This document shows positions 44,121 to 53,912 of a stretch of DNA of 64,000 bases, piece after piece (the first letter of the stretch is position 1; every line of letters starts with the position of its first letter). This DNA is from Acidobacteriota bacterium. GTDB lineage: Bacteria > Acidobacteriota > Terriglobia > UBA7540. Made by a program: the position numbers and the translations under genes. The notes under the pieces are model-generated. The model worked only from the letters and a program-made list of their open reading frames with translations. It had not been told where the DNA came from and searched no databases. The stretch covers positions 1 to 64,000 of the forward strand of contig JAKCCV010000008.1 of the NCBI GenBank assembly GCA_021838785.1, read 5' to 3'.

Positions 44121-45176
44121 ATGCGAAAAAGCGTGGAGTGCCTGCGCAAGGACGGAGCCCGGAGTGTGGGGCGGCGGGTGATGGCAATCTATGCCATTTT
44201 GCTGGCCGTGAACTTGGGTGCGTGGGTGTGGGCGGCGGTGGTTTTTCATCCTTACCCGATTTTGCTGGGGACAGCGTTGTTGGCGTATAGCTTCGGACTG
44301 CGTCACGCCGTGGACGCCGATCATATCGCCGCCATTGACAACGTAACGCGCAAATTGATGCAGGAGGGTCAGCGCCCGGTCGCGGTGGGCTTTATGTTTT
44401 CACTCGGTCACTCGACCGTGGTGGTGCTGGGCGCGGCGGCCATTGCCGGAACCGCCATGGCGCTCCAGCTTCACATGGGCACGATCCGTCAGTTGGGCGG
44501 GCTCATCGGCACGGTAGTTTCGGCGCTGTTTCTGTTTGCCATCGCCGGAGTCAATCTTATCGTGCTTCGCTCCGTGTACCGGGTGTTTGCCAAGGTTCGG
44601 CGCGGCGAACCTTACGTGGAGGAAGACTTTGATCTTCTGCTCGGCAGCCGAGGCTTTCTGGCGCGGCTGTTCCGTCCCGTGTTCCGAATGGTCAAGCGCA
44701 GTTGGCAGATGTACCCGGTGGGCGTTTTGTTTGGCCTGGGCTTTGACACGGCGACGGAAATCGGCGTCTTGGCTCTATCCGCCGCCGAGGCGTCCAAGGG
44801 CTTGCCGTTTTGGAAGATTCTGGTGTTTCCGGTGCTTTTTGCGGCTGGCATGTCCTTGATTGACACGACGGACAACATTCTGATGCTCGGCGCATACGGC
44901 TGGGCCTTCGTCAAGCCGGTGCGCAAGCTGTATTACAACTTGACGATTACTTGCGTCTCCGTGATGGTGGCGCTGGTGGTGGGAGGCATCGAAGCGCTCG
45001 GACTGATGGCCGAGCAGTTTCATCTGAGGGGAACATTCTGGAACGGCGTGGCGCGGTTAAATCACAATTTCGGGGTTCTCGGCTATTTTATCATCGGCCT
45101 TTTTGCCTTGAGCTGGATCGTGTCCATTGCGGTTTACAAGTGGAGGCGCTTTGACGAGATTGAGCTGGATGTTTAA
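44121..45176 (+). CDS. NiCoT-family nickel/cobalt transporter
   Basis: 351 residues with about eight membrane helices. The signature RHAVDADHIAAIDN (HX4DH) in the second helix binds the metal, FSLGHSTVV is the second motif and LGFDTATEIGVL the third. These permeases take up Ni2+ and/or Co2+ with high affinity. The metal preference cannot be read reliably: LarE in this window would need nickel, while cobalt would fit the neighbouring MetE-like gene. The start could be ATG 44121, which follows GGAGG with almost no spacing, or a later ATG just before the first helix (MAIYAILLAVN). Confidence 0.88.
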   Translation: MRKSVECLRKDGARSVGRRVMAIYAILLAVNLGAWVWAAVVFHPYPILLGTALLAYSFGLRHAVDADHIAAIDNVTRKLMQEGQRPVAVGFMFSLGHSTVVVLGAAAIAGTAMALQLHMGTIRQLGGLIGTVVSALFLFAIAGVNLIVLRSVYRVFAKVRRGEPYVEEDFDLLLGSRGFLARLFRPVFRMVKRSWQMYPVGVLFGLGFDTATEIGVLALSAAEASKGLPFWKILVFPVLFAAGMSLIDTTDNILMLGAYGWAFVKPVRKLYYNLTITCVSVMVALVVGGIEALGLMAEQFHLRGTFWNGVARLNHNFGVLGYFIIGLFALSWIVSIAVYKWRRFDEIELDV

Positions 45177-45329
45177 GGTCGAGCAGGATATGAGCTCCCA
45201 AGGCGTTTGTCCAAAGCAAGGCGCGCGCCTCGTCCATCGTTTTGACGTGAGCTTCGCCCAGCGGCACTTGGGCCGTAGCCTTCCCCGGCGCGCGACCGTC
45301 CCTGACCGGCGCATCGGAGCGATGGCTCC

Positions 45330-46256
45330 TCAACGGCGGAAGCCGCGATAGAAACCTCGGTGGAAACCACCCCATTCGTAATCAAAACCAATAAAGAAAG
45401 GATAATAGCCACCCTCCCACCACGGCCAGGGGCCGTAAACGGGATAACCGCAAGCGGCGCACGGCGGGGGACCGGGAGGAACAAATTGCAGCCGATGCCG
45501 CAGCGTGGGAGGCCCTTGGCGGGCGCTGTAGTCGGATTGAGTCACTGGCCGGAAAGCCACCTGACTCTCGCGGGTGGAAAACGTAACCGGAGATTCCAGC
45601 TCAAAGGTCAATTCGGTTTCGGCCGGAATGACCGCCGGGCGGCCACGGGTCAGCAGCACGCCGGCAAGTCCGGCACCCGCGCCAATGGCCGCGCCAATGC
45701 CAGCGCCTTCGCCGCCGTTGGCCGCCGCGCCGATAATCGCGCCAATCCCGGTGGTGGTTCCGACCGCCTCGGTATCGCGGCCCCGGGAGGTTCCCCCGGA
45801 GGTTCGCACAAGCTGGGTTTGGACGGGAACCTGTTGGCCATCCACAAGAATCAGCCGGCTCAATTCAACGCTGAGGCGTGAAACCCCACGGATGCGCCCC
45901 GCCTTCTGCGCCACATCCACGCGACCAATGACCGTCTCCCCCCGGCGAGCAACGACCCATCCGTTGACGACCAGCGGCTCAACCAGTTCGCCGCGAAACA
46001 ATTCGCCCGGCTTGTCGCGGTTGCTTGAAAGAAAATCCGACGTGCGCATGATGATGAGGGTTCCGGCAGGAAGCGTTAAGGCGGGCGGGACCTCGGCGTA
46101 GGGAGGATCGTTGCTCGCCGCGCCGGCCGCGGCCGGGCCATTGGGAACGGAGGTATTCTGCCCGGCCCAAAGCGGCGATGCGGCGACAGCCAACGCTAGC
46201 AAGAGGCCCGCCCGGCGGGCGAGCGGTTTGTATCCGTAAACTTTCAAGCGACGCAT
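45330..46256 (-). CDS. Exported glycine-zipper protein of unknown function
   Basis: 308 residues with a signal peptide (AGLLLALAVAASPLWAG). A small beta-rich region follows (LPAGTLIIMRTSDFLSSN...GELFRGELVEPLVVNGWVVARRGETVIGRV) that resembles conjugal-transfer TrbI/TraB-like or SH3-type modules. Then comes a glycine-zipper stretch (GIGAIIGAAANGGEGAGIGAA) likely to insert in a membrane, and an aromatic/Gly-rich C-terminus ending GFHRGFYRGFRR. CAACGYP in the tail lacks a His and is not a haem site. The start at 46256 has AAGGAG 9 nt ahead. No function is assigned. Confidence 0.65.
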   Translation of the reverse strand: MRRLKVYGYKPLARRAGLLLALAVAASPLWAGQNTSVPNGPAAAGAASNDPPYAEVPPALTLPAGTLIIMRTSDFLSSNRDKPGELFRGELVEPLVVNGWVVARRGETVIGRVDVAQKAGRIRGVSRLSVELSRLILVDGQQVPVQTQLVRTSGGTSRGRDTEAVGTTTGIGAIIGAAANGGEGAGIGAAIGAGAGLAGVLLTRGRPAVIPAETELTFELESPVTFSTRESQVAFRPVTQSDYSARQGPPTLRHRLQFVPPGPPPCAACGYPVYGPWPWWEGGYYPFFIGFDYEWGGFHRGFYRGFRR

Positions 46257-46628
46257 GGATGGTGACTCCTTGGGGATTTGCCCTCCGGGCAAGCTGCGTT
46301 ACCCTGAGGTACTGAGATTGTCCGGCCGAGGGGCGGGACCTTCAACCCGACGCCGATGGGAGGTTCCACGCAATACCTGCAACCCCTTGGCCGGCGCGCA
46401 AGCTCAGCTTGCGGGCTCACGACCTTAAGCGGCGGCCGGAAAACCGAGCCCACCGCGCCTTGAAGCACGTTGCGTGCCGATTTTGCTGAAATCAGGTTTC
46501 TTGCTGAAAAAACGAAGGTTATGGCGTTGGAGCAGGTTGCGACTCAAAGTCTTTGGGATGCGGGGATGGCTGGATTTCACCTCTGGGTGATGGATTTCAA
46601 CCACCTGGCGCAAGAGTCGTCGAGGGCG
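46257..46628. other. Gene-free stretch between the glycine-zipper gene and tetR
   Basis: 372 bp. A perfect inverted repeat TTGCCC-TCC-GGGCAA lies at 46278-46292, just upstream of the ribosome binding site of the glycine-zipper gene, and CGCAAGC-TCA-GCTTGCG near 46395. Neither has a T-run. No open frame is supported. Confidence 0.45.
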
Positions 46629-47363
46629 CTATGAACGGGCTGAGGCGGCTCGGATGCCGGCGAGGGAAAAATCGGCGATATGGCGAGCGATGCCGTCAAT
46701 GACTTGGGGAGTGAATTTGAGGCCGCGCGCCATGCGTTCGAAGACCGGGCGGGAAGAGTAGTAAAACAGGCACTGGGCTTGAATGCTGACGGCACATCGC
46801 CAAACCCGCTCGTCGCGCACCGTGGAGCCCATCAGCTTGGCGACCAGTGCTCCGAGGCGTTGGGCGTTTGGACGAATGCCTCGCTCGATAATCAAGTCCA
46901 GCGCCGGCGAGGGCTCGAGCATTTCACGGCCCAGCAGCCGGTCCATCCGATTCTCGCTGCGGGCGGACAGGAGACGGCCGAGGAAATTGCGGACGTAGGC
47001 GCGGAGTTGCTCTTCCGGCGTCAGGGTGGCGTCCTGGGGAATGAGGTCGCCTTTAGCGGTCTCCATGTGGTCGGCAAGCCACCCGATGACTTCTTTGTAG
47101 AGTCCCAGCTTGCTGCCGAAGTGGTAGTTAACCGCTGCCAGGTTAACTTGGGCCACGCGGCAGATTTCACGAACGGTCAAATCCTTGAAGCCGCGCTCGG
47201 CGAACAGGCGAGCGGCATGGCGAAGGATGCGCTCTCGGGTAGTGTGGTCGGTAACCGACGAGCCGGACGGAAAAGGAGAGCGGGCACCAGTTGGGCGACT
47301 TCCACGGTGGGCGCGACGGCGCGGGCGTTCAGGCGCGGCTGGTTGCGGAGGAAGCAACGCCAT
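46629..47363 (-). CDS. TetR/AcrR-family regulator (CecR-like)
   Basis: 244 residues. The N-terminal HTH spans [51 protein letters not shown], the standard TetR DNA-binding core. The long C-terminal helical part resembles the CecR/YbiH (DUF1956) ligand domain that controls drug-efflux genes. About 35 Pro/Arg-rich residues precede the HTH. The ATG at 47363 overlaps the ABC ATPase gene by 35 bp. As last gene of the export operon it probably regulates it. Confidence 0.85.
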   Translation of the reverse strand: MALLPPQPAAPERPRRRAHRGSRPTGARSPFPSGSSVTDHTTRERILRHAARLFAERGFKDLTVREICRVAQVNLAAVNYHFGSKLGLYKEVIGWLADHMETAKGDLIPQDATLTPEEQLRAYVRNFLGRLLSARSENRMDRLLGREMLEPSPALDLIIERGIRPNAQRLGALVAKLMGSTVRDERVWRCAVSIQAQCLFYYSSRPVFERMARGLKFTPQVIDGIARHIADFSLAGIRAASARS

Positions 47364-48039
47364 GGGGGAGCAATCGTCCTTTCTCCAGATGCCGGATGAC
47401 GCTGGCAAAACCCGCGGCGCGCGGGTCGTGGGTCACCATGACAATCGGCTTGTGAAAATCGCGGTTCAAACGGCTCAGAATTTGCAAAATCTCTTCTGCC
47501 GACTGAGCGTCCAGGTCGCCGGTCGGCTCGTCGCAAACGAGCAGCGTGGGGTCACTCACCATGGCGCGGGCGATGGCCACGCGCTGTTCCTGCCCGCCGG
47601 AAAGCTGACGCGGATAGTGGTCCATGCGGTCGGCAAGACCCACCAACTCCAGCGCCGCGCTGACGTGACGGCGACGCTCGGCGGCCGTCAGGCGAGTTAA
47701 AAGGAGCGGCAGCTCCACGTTTTCATACGCGGTGAGGACCGGAATCAGATTGAAGGTTTGGAAAACAAACCCAATGTGGACGTTGCGCCAGGCCGCCAGA
47801 CGGTCTTCGCTTAATTGGGTGATATCCTCGCCTAGAACCTGGATTTCCCCCGAGGTGGGGCGGTCAATGCCGGCGATGATGTTCAGCAGCGTGGTTTTCC
47901 CCGATCCGGAGGGCCCCATCAGGCAGAGGAACTCGCCCTGCTCCACGGTGAGGTTCACCTCTTCCAAAGCCGCGATGGTGAAAGAATCGCGCACAAAGAC
48001 TTTCGACAATCCGCGAACTTCGATGACCGGTTGAGACAT
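47329..48039 (-). CDS. ABC transporter ATPase, MacB/LolD type
   Basis: 236 residues. Walker [13 protein letters not shown]-loop VFQTFNLIP, signature [14 protein letters not shown], Walker [13 protein letters not shown] and the H-loop VTHD are all intact. The ISLADxYI-like context ([16 protein letters not shown]) is typical of the MacB/LolD/FtsE group, whose permeases use mechanotransmission rather than a channel. It is separated by 1 bp from the adaptor gene and probably powers the three permeases of the operon. Confidence 0.93.
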   Translation of the reverse strand: MSQPVIEVRGLSKVFVRDSFTIAALEEVNLTVEQGEFLCLMGPSGSGKTTLLNIIAGIDRPTSGEIQVLGEDITQLSEDRLAAWRNVHIGFVFQTFNLIPVLTAYENVELPLLLTRLTAAERRRHVSAALELVGLADRMDHYPRQLSGGQEQRVAIARAMVSDPTLLVCDEPTGDLDAQSAEEILQILSRLNRDFHKPIVMVTHDPRAAGFASVIRHLEKGRLLPHGVASSATSRA

Positions 48040-48040
48040 T

Positions 48041-49399
48041 TCAGGCTCCCTTCACCTTGACGCGCTCGCCGGAGACGAGGCCCGCCGGCGGATTCACCAC
48101 CACGCGGTCGTTCGGACCAAGCCCGCTCACCGCCTCAATCCACCCGTCGTCGAGCGACCGTCCCGTCCGAATCCTCACCAACCGCACATGAGCGCCGCGC
48201 AGCACAAACACGGCGGAATGTCCGTTTTCAGAAACCACGGCCGCGTGAGGAACGGCCAGGACGTCGTCGGAAGCGGCGGGCCGGCCGGAGGCGAGAAAGG
48301 AGACGTGGGCGCTCATTTCCGGGCGCAAGTAGGCGTCGGGATGGAGAATCTGCACCTTGACCTGAATGGTGCCTTTCTGCCGATTGGCTTCCGGGGAAAT
48401 CTCCTGCACGACGCCCTGATACACACGGTCGGGATAAGCATCCGCCGTGACGGTACACCGCTCATGGGGCGAAATGCGGGCAAAGTCCGTCTCATTGATG
48501 TCGAGTTCCACCTGAAGGTCGTTCAGGTTGGCCAGGGTGACGACGGAGGTTTTGACGCCGCCCGAACCGCCAAAATTCATGTTGCTGACCAATTCGCCAA
48601 CCTCGACGTTGCGCTCCAGCACGGTGCCGCTGATGGGGGCGCGGATGATGGTACCGTCGAGCTGCGTACGGGCGTAGTCCACGCTGGCGCGGGCCTGCGC
48701 CACCTGGGCTCGCGCGTAATTGATGTCTTCAATGCGCGGGCCGATCTTGGCGATTTGATAATTCTCCTGGGCGCTGGCCAACTTGGCCTGGGCAATGTTG
48801 GCTTGGGTCATGGCGTTATCCAAATCGGAGCGGGAGACGATGCCTTGCTTAAAGAGCGCGCGCTCGCGGCGGAGGGTCAGTTGGGCGTTGGCATTGTCGG
48901 CTTGGGCTTGCTGGACGGCGTCAAAGGCGGCGGCGATTTCTTGCGGGCGCGAGCCGGCCTCAAGCTCCGCCAGCTTTGCCTGGAGCGCCAGAAGGTTGGC
49001 CTGCGCTTGCTCCAGTTGGGCGCGAAATTCGCTGTCCTCCAGGCGAACCAACACTTGCCCCTTTTTGACCCAGTCGCCTTTTTCCACGCCCACACAAGCG
49101 ACCTTGCCCACGACCTTGGAACTGACCTCGATGGTGTGGTGAGCCACAATGTAGCCGCCCGCCGTGAGCACGACCGAGCCTGCGGCGGGGCCGGATTCCA
49201 TCCGAACGCGCTGGACGCGAACCACCGGCACGGCCGCCAGGGCGCGAATCACGAACCATCCCGCCGCCACCACCGCGAGCGCAACCCCTCCGGCCAGAAG
49301 CAGGGTTTTCGGCGGGCGCCGCCGGACGTCCTGAACCGCTGCTTTGCGCGACGGGTCAATGCGAAGAACGCTGAGATCGTTTTCCTGCTTTTCCATCAT
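48041..49399 (-). CDS. MacA-like periplasmic adaptor (HlyD family)
   Basis: 452 residues. An N-terminal membrane anchor ([20 protein letters not shown]) is followed by a barrel-sandwich lipoyl domain ([49 protein letters not shown]). A long coiled-coil hairpin comes next ([21 protein letters not shown] ... [22 protein letters not shown]), then [10 protein letters not shown] and the beta-barrel. Such adaptors join inner-membrane permeases to TolC. GAGGGAACC precedes the start. It is 7 bp after the first permease gene. Confidence 0.9.
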   Translation of the reverse strand: MMEKQENDLSVLRIDPSRKAAVQDVRRRPPKTLLLAGGVALAVVAAGWFVIRALAAVPVVRVQRVRMESGPAAGSVVLTAGGYIVAHHTIEVSSKVVGKVACVGVEKGDWVKKGQVLVRLEDSEFRAQLEQAQANLLALQAKLAELEAGSRPQEIAAAFDAVQQAQADNANAQLTLRRERALFKQGIVSRSDLDNAMTQANIAQAKLASAQENYQIAKIGPRIEDINYARAQVAQARASVDYARTQLDGTIIRAPISGTVLERNVEVGELVSNMNFGGSGGVKTSVVTLANLNDLQVELDINETDFARISPHERCTVTADAYPDRVYQGVVQEISPEANRQKGTIQVKVQILHPDAYLRPEMSAHVSFLASGRPAASDDVLAVPHAAVVSENGHSAVFVLRGAHVRLVRIRTGRSLDDGWIEAVSGLGPNDRVVVNPPAGLVSGERVKVKGA

Positions 49400-49406
49400 G
49401 GTTCCC

Positions 49407-50570
49407 TCACGCAGCGCGCAGCGCCGTCACAATGCTTTCATGCGAGGCCCGCCAGGCGGGGAACAAACCGCCCGCCAACCCCATCAGCGCGGAAAAGGCC
49501 AGCGCCACCCCGACGAGCCCCGGGGTAATCTGGAATTTGAAGGCAATCTCGCTGAAGGTAAGAAAATTGGTGGTGCCGGTGGTGATGCCGTTCACGGGCC
49601 ATGCCAGCAAGCAGCCGAGCGCCCCGCCCAACAGCGCAATCAAGACCGATTCCAGGACGAAGGCCAGCAGAATGCTGGAACGCGGAAAGCCGAGGGCGCG
49701 CAGCGTGCCGATTTCGCGGGTGCGGCGGGCCACGGCGGCGTACATGGTATTCATGGCGGCGAACGACGCGCCGACCGCCATCAGAATGGCGATAAAGATG
49801 CCGAAGATGCGAATGGGCGCGGCGGTGGCCGTCTGGGTGGCGTAATACCGCCGCTCCGTGATGGCTTTCAGGTGCAAGCGCCGGTCGTTGGTGATCTCAT
49901 TTTTGAGCTCGGCGACGGCGGCCCGGTCGCGGGCGCGCACGATGACATCGGAGTAATCGGGCCGGTCAAAATCCTGACCGAGTTCATCCACGTCGGCCCA
50001 GATCTCGGAATTGTAGGCAGAATTGCCGGCGGTGAAAATGCCGACCACGGTCCAGTAACCTTTGGCAAACTTCAGCTTATCGCCCAGCGAGCAATCTCGA
50101 AAGCGGCGCGCGATGCGGCGGCTGACAATGACCTCGCGCAGACCGGGCCGGAACATGCGGCCGGCGACGATTTTGAAGGCGGGGCGCAGCGAGGGCGCCT
50201 CGGGCGTGACGCCGCGGACGGTGACGTTGGCGCTTTGGCCGGCCGCGCGCTCGGGCAAATTGACCAGGACGATCAGCTCGGGAGAAACCCAAGGCTTGCC
50301 CTTCGCGTCGGTGGCGATGCCGTGAAGATACTTGATGGTATTCAGCATGTCGCGCGAAACGATGCTCACGCTTTCCGACTGCGAGCCTTCCCGCATCACC
50401 AAAACGTTCAGCCGGCTGCCGGTCGCGGCGAGCGAGGATTGAAGACCCTGGGCCAGCGCCATGAGCGTTAAAAACACGGCCACCGTCAGCGTAATGCTGA
50501 GTGCCGTCACCAGCGTGGTCGTCCGCCGAACGACCAGGTTGCGGAGGTTGTATTTGAGCGGCAGGGCCAT
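49407..50570 (-). CDS. MacB/FtsX-type permease 1
   Basis: 387 residues with one N-terminal helix (TTLVTALSITLTVAVFLTLMAL), a large periplasmic MacB-PCD domain, and three C-terminal helices with the FtsX pattern (AMNTMYAAVARRTREIGTLRALGFPRSSILLAF). No ATPase domain is fused, so it must use the separate ATPase of the operon. A 68-bp gap follows permease 2. Confidence 0.88.
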   Translation of the reverse strand: MALPLKYNLRNLVVRRTTTLVTALSITLTVAVFLTLMALAQGLQSSLAATGSRLNVLVMREGSQSESVSIVSRDMLNTIKYLHGIATDAKGKPWVSPELIVLVNLPERAAGQSANVTVRGVTPEAPSLRPAFKIVAGRMFRPGLREVIVSRRIARRFRDCSLGDKLKFAKGYWTVVGIFTAGNSAYNSEIWADVDELGQDFDRPDYSDVIVRARDRAAVAELKNEITNDRRLHLKAITERRYYATQTATAAPIRIFGIFIAILMAVGASFAAMNTMYAAVARRTREIGTLRALGFPRSSILLAFVLESVLIALLGGALGCLLAWPVNGITTGTTNFLTFSEIAFKFQITPGLVGVALAFSALMGLAGGLFPAWRASHESIVTALRAA

Positions 50571-50638
50571 CGAATTATCAACTCATTGTCTCGTCAGGTC
50601 ACTGACCCAAGGGCGGTACGGGTCAACGGCTAGTTTCT

Positions 50639-51790
50639 TCACCCCACATAGCGCAAGGCGTCGGCAATGCGCAGCCGCGAGACTCTCCAAGCCGTTGGCA
50701 AAGTGCTCGCCAGGCCAATGACCACGCCCAGAAGCGAGAGCAAAGCGAAAACGGAGCCGCCTACCGATAATTGAGCCGGCACCGCACCGCCAATCGCAAA
50801 GCCGGAGGCGGCTCGCGTCAGAGCGCTTGCCCCCAGCCCGCCGATCCCCGCGCCGAGCAAGGCCAGCGCGACGGATTCCGCCGTCAGCGCCGCTAGAATT
50901 TGCCGCCGCTGAAAACCGAGGGCCCGCAAGGTGGCGATCTCCGGCGTGCGTTCGCGGATGGACATGGCCATTGTATTGGCCACGACGAGAAGAATGGAAA
51001 AAGTCACCGCGGCCATAACGCCCAGCAGGACCAGTTTGACATTGCCAAGCAGGTTCAGAAAATCGAGCATGGCCTGCTTGAGCGTTCCGGTCCGCGTCGG
51101 AACCGGAGCGTCTCGAAACATCGCGTCAATCGCGCTCGTGAGCCGTGGAACGTCACGTGCCGAACGGGCTCGGACCCAGAATTGATAAGCTTGGTCCGTA
51201 TTGCCGAACGCGGCGTTCAGGTAATTCCAATGGAAGACCGCCGTGCCCGTTCGGTTCGGCGAGTCATAAATGCCAGCGATGATAAATTCCAGCCCGAGAT
51301 TCGAGTACAAAGGGAGGGGGGTGACCAGGTAAATATGCTGGCCAACCCGCCAGCCATACTTCTGAGCCAGGGCGCGCCCCGCGATCATTGCCCGCCGGTC
51401 AGCGAAGAAACGTCGCCTAGTCTGCGGCGAGACCTTCCAATCGGGAAACAAACGGAACACGGATTGGGGTTCGAGACCGAGCGCCGGAATCAAAGCGTGG
51501 TGGCTCCCGTACCGGCCGGCGAAATAGCCGAAGGGCGAAACCGCAACCACCCCCGGCAGCGCGGCAATGCGGTCCTGATACCAGAGCGGCAGGGCGGTAT
51601 CCGGAGAGGCGCGGGGCGACACAAGAAGCACCAATTCCGTTCCATTGGATTCGGCGGGCGCCGTCAAAAAACGATAGGCGGCCGCGAGCACGCCGACCAG
51701 AAACAAAGACACTGCCAAGCTGGCGACGGTCAACACCGTGCGACGCCGGTTGCGAACCAGATTTTTGAGGACATACCTTAGCCAGCTCAT
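50639..51790 (-). CDS. MacB/FtsX-type permease 2
   Basis: 383 residues starting MSWLRYVLKNLVRNRRRTVLTVASLAVSLFLVGVL, closely matching the N-terminus of permease 3. The C-terminal FtsX segment reads AMSIRERTPEIATLRALGFQRRQILAAL and the protein ends RIADALRYVG, the same ending as permease 3, so the two are paralogues. The ATG overlaps the PadR stop (ATGA), and AAGGA is 6 nt ahead. The longer upstream frame lies within padR and is not used. Confidence 0.88.
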   Translation of the reverse strand: MSWLRYVLKNLVRNRRRTVLTVASLAVSLFLVGVLAAAYRFLTAPAESNGTELVLLVSPRASPDTALPLWYQDRIAALPGVVAVSPFGYFAGRYGSHHALIPALGLEPQSVFRLFPDWKVSPQTRRRFFADRRAMIAGRALAQKYGWRVGQHIYLVTPLPLYSNLGLEFIIAGIYDSPNRTGTAVFHWNYLNAAFGNTDQAYQFWVRARSARDVPRLTSAIDAMFRDAPVPTRTGTLKQAMLDFLNLLGNVKLVLLGVMAAVTFSILLVVANTMAMSIRERTPEIATLRALGFQRRQILAALTAESVALALLGAGIGGLGASALTRAASGFAIGGAVPAQLSVGGSVFALLSLLGVVIGLASTLPTAWRVSRLRIADALRYVG

Positions 51791-52368
51791 GGATTCCTTC
51801 TCCCGGCGCGTTGAGCCGCCCTTGCGCGGCGCGCCTCTGGGAGCTTCTTGGTCGTCCGGCCATCGGCCCCTAAGCGGCGCCGCAAGCCACGGATCCATCC
51901 GATCTCAGCCACCGCGCGCCCCTCGAGATATCGGAGAACCTCGCCCCCTAAAAACGCCGGCGGTGAAAGGTCGGAGCGAATGCGCCGGAAATGCGCCGCC
52001 TCGGCTCGCAATTGACGCTCCCGGGTGTCGAGAATCTGTTGACGGACGCGCACCGGCAGAATCTGAAATAGGCCGACCCGCAGGTAGAATTCCTCATCGG
52101 CGCGCAAATGGTCCGGATAGTGAATCAGGCAGCGGACCATTTCCGCGCGGCCTTTGGGCGTCAGGCGATACATCCAGCGCATCTGTCCGCGCTGGCCGGG
52201 AACTTTCTTCCGCGCCACCCACCCGTTCCCCTCGAAGCGGTGAAGGGAAGGATAGACCTGATTGTTGTGTAACACCGCATCGCCCAAAACCGTGCCCGCC
52301 ACCCTCTTGATTTCATACCCGTGTTTCGGCCCTTCGAGGAGGCTTGAGAGAATCACTAGGTCATTCAT
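51787..52368 (-). CDS. PadR-family transcriptional regulator
   Basis: 193 residues. The N-terminal winged helix reads MNDLVILSSLLEGPKHGYEIKRVAG...NNQVYPSLHRFEGNGWVARKK...GQMRWMYRLTPKGR, the PadR pattern. The C-terminal helical domain mediates dimerisation. PadR proteins repress their own operon and efflux genes and release DNA on binding a phenolic or drug-like ligand. It lies between permeases 3 and 2, overlapping the latter by 4 bp. A second regulator (TetR type) is at the end of the same operon. Confidence 0.9.
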   Translation of the reverse strand: MNDLVILSSLLEGPKHGYEIKRVAGTVLGDAVLHNNQVYPSLHRFEGNGWVARKKVPGQRGQMRWMYRLTPKGRAEMVRCLIHYPDHLRADEEFYLRVGLFQILPVRVRQQILDTRERQLRAEAAHFRRIRSDLSPPAFLGGEVLRYLEGRAVAEIGWIRGLRRRLGADGRTTKKLPEARRARAAQRAGRRNP

Positions 52369-52426
52369 GATACTGTCATAATTAACATATAGAACCGCAC
52401 CGCGTCAAGAGGGGACGCCCTGGGGG

Positions 52427-53779
52427 TTATCCCACATAGCGCAAGGCGTCGGCGATGCGCAGCCGCGCGGCGCGGAGTGCCGGAATGATAGCACTTACCA
52501 CCCCCACGACGGCGGCGATGCCCAGACAAAGGGCCACCGTCATCATCGAAACTCTGAAATCCGCCAGGAAAAAGCCGGTGTTCATCACAAAGCCCACCCC
52601 TACATAAAAGACGCCCGCTAAGGCGAAGCCGATGGCGCCGCCGATGACGGTCGCTGTGACGCGCAGGGTGCGAATCCAGCCGTGACCGGCCAGCCCTTCA
52701 AACAGCAGCCACGCGCCATAGCCGGTCAGCACGGCTCCCACAAGCGCGAACAGCAGGCCCAACCCCCGCGCGCTGTTGTAGGTGGCGTGGATGTACGCAT
52801 ACGCCGCTTTGGCGCCGAGCGCGCCGGCCAACCCGCCCGCCAGCGCTATCAGGAGCGACTCACCGACGAGCAACTGCAGAATCGCCCGCTGTCGAAACCC
52901 GAGCGTCTTGAGCACGGCTACTTCCTGGGTGCGCTCCCGAATGGACATGGCCATGGTATTGCCCGCCACCAGAAGAATCGCAAAGACTACGGCGGCGGAA
53001 ATCATGGTCAGCAGCAGTTTGACGTTCCCGAGCATGGAGACAAAACTCAGTTGAAAGGCCTGCTCGGTCTCCGTTTTGGTCTCGTACGCGGTGTTGCGGA
53101 ACATCGCGTCAATGGCCCGCGACACCCTGGGTACGTCCGCTGCTGAGTCCACGCGGACGGCAAACGTCCCCACCTCGCCCGTCTCCCCGCGCAGTTCGTC
53201 GAGATAGCGGTAATGGAAATACAAAGCATGCTCCTGCGAGGGGTCTTGGGGATCACGATAGACGGCGCGAATGACGAGCTCTGGGTTGACCGGCCAGATG
53301 GTTCCTTTGAGGGTGATGCGCTGGCCCAAGCGCCAGTGATACTGCTGCATCAGCTTGGCGCCCACCAGCGCGGCCGTGCGCTCGCCTTTCCAGGCGGCCA
53401 GTTCGGCCGGCGGAATGACCAACTCCGGGTACACTTGCTGGAATTGGTCGGTATCCACGGCGAAGTTGGCGAAAAAATTGGAAGGGTCAATGTACTGCCC
53501 GCCAAACCAGGTGACTCCCACGACGGCGACGACGCCCGGCACGGAGGCGATTTGCTGGCGATAAGCTTGGGGCATGGGCTGAGTGATGGAGGTGGCTCGA
53601 TGCACCACCACGCGCAAGTCCGGGCGGCTGGCATTCCCGTTGGTGGAGCGGTACATGCTGGCCAAAATCGCCTGGAGCGTGCTGACGAGAAAAATGGAGA
53701 CGGCGATGCTGAGGATGGTCAAGGTGGTGCGGCGACGATTGCGGCTTGCACTTTTCCAGATGAGTCGTGCCAGCTTCAC
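52427..53779 (-). CDS. MacB/FtsX-type permease 3
   Basis: 450 residues. It starts at GTG 53779 (KLARLIWKSASRNRRRTTLTILSIAVSIFLVSTL), which aligns with permease 2. A GTG at 53857 lies upstream of the promoter -10 box and is excluded. The periplasmic domain is followed by AMSIRERTQEVAVLKTLGFRQRAILQLL. Compared with permease 2, an additional pair of helices appears before the final ADALRYVG (residues about 340-400). It is the promoter-proximal gene of the operon. Confidence 0.85.
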   Translation of the reverse strand: MKLARLIWKSASRNRRRTTLTILSIAVSIFLVSTLQAILASMYRSTNGNASRPDLRVVVHRATSITQPMPQAYRQQIASVPGVVAVVGVTWFGGQYIDPSNFFANFAVDTDQFQQVYPELVIPPAELAAWKGERTAALVGAKLMQQYHWRLGQRITLKGTIWPVNPELVIRAVYRDPQDPSQEHALYFHYRYLDELRGETGEVGTFAVRVDSAADVPRVSRAIDAMFRNTAYETKTETEQAFQLSFVSMLGNVKLLLTMISAAVVFAILLVAGNTMAMSIRERTQEVAVLKTLGFRQRAILQLLVGESLLIALAGGLAGALGAKAAYAYIHATYNSARGLGLLFALVGAVLTGYGAWLLFEGLAGHGWIRTLRVTATVIGGAIGFALAGVFYVGVGFVMNTGFFLADFRVSMMTVALCLGIAAVVGVVSAIIPALRAARLRIADALRYVG

Positions 53780-53845
53780 AGCGTTTCCGTTGTCGCGCGC
53801 CTTGGCTTCGGCGAGCAGCGACCCTCCCGCCACGATTAAAACAGC

Positions 53846-53874
53846 TGTATAAAACACCCGTTTTAATTTGTCAA
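53846..53874 (-). promoter_or_regulatory. Promoter and operator of the MacAB-like operon
   Basis: Minus-strand TTGACA (53874-53869), 17-bp spacer, TATACA (53851-53846). The spacer holds a perfect inverted repeat TAAAAC-N4-GTTTTA (53850-53865) overlapping the -10 edge, and the palindrome ACAGCTGT follows directly. A repressor bound there would block RNA polymerase; PadR or the TetR-type protein are candidates. Confidence 0.65.
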
Positions 53875-53912
53875 GGGATTTGTCGGGTCGCGGCGGGGCG
53901 CCTGCGGGCGGA

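Noticed and set aside
51791-51898. Longer start of permease 2
   Set aside because: The extension lies inside padR in another frame; the ATGA overlap at 51790 has a ribosome binding site.
53780-53857. GTG start of permease 3 at 53857
   Set aside because: It is upstream of the -10 box; the GTG at 53779 aligns with the paralogous permease.
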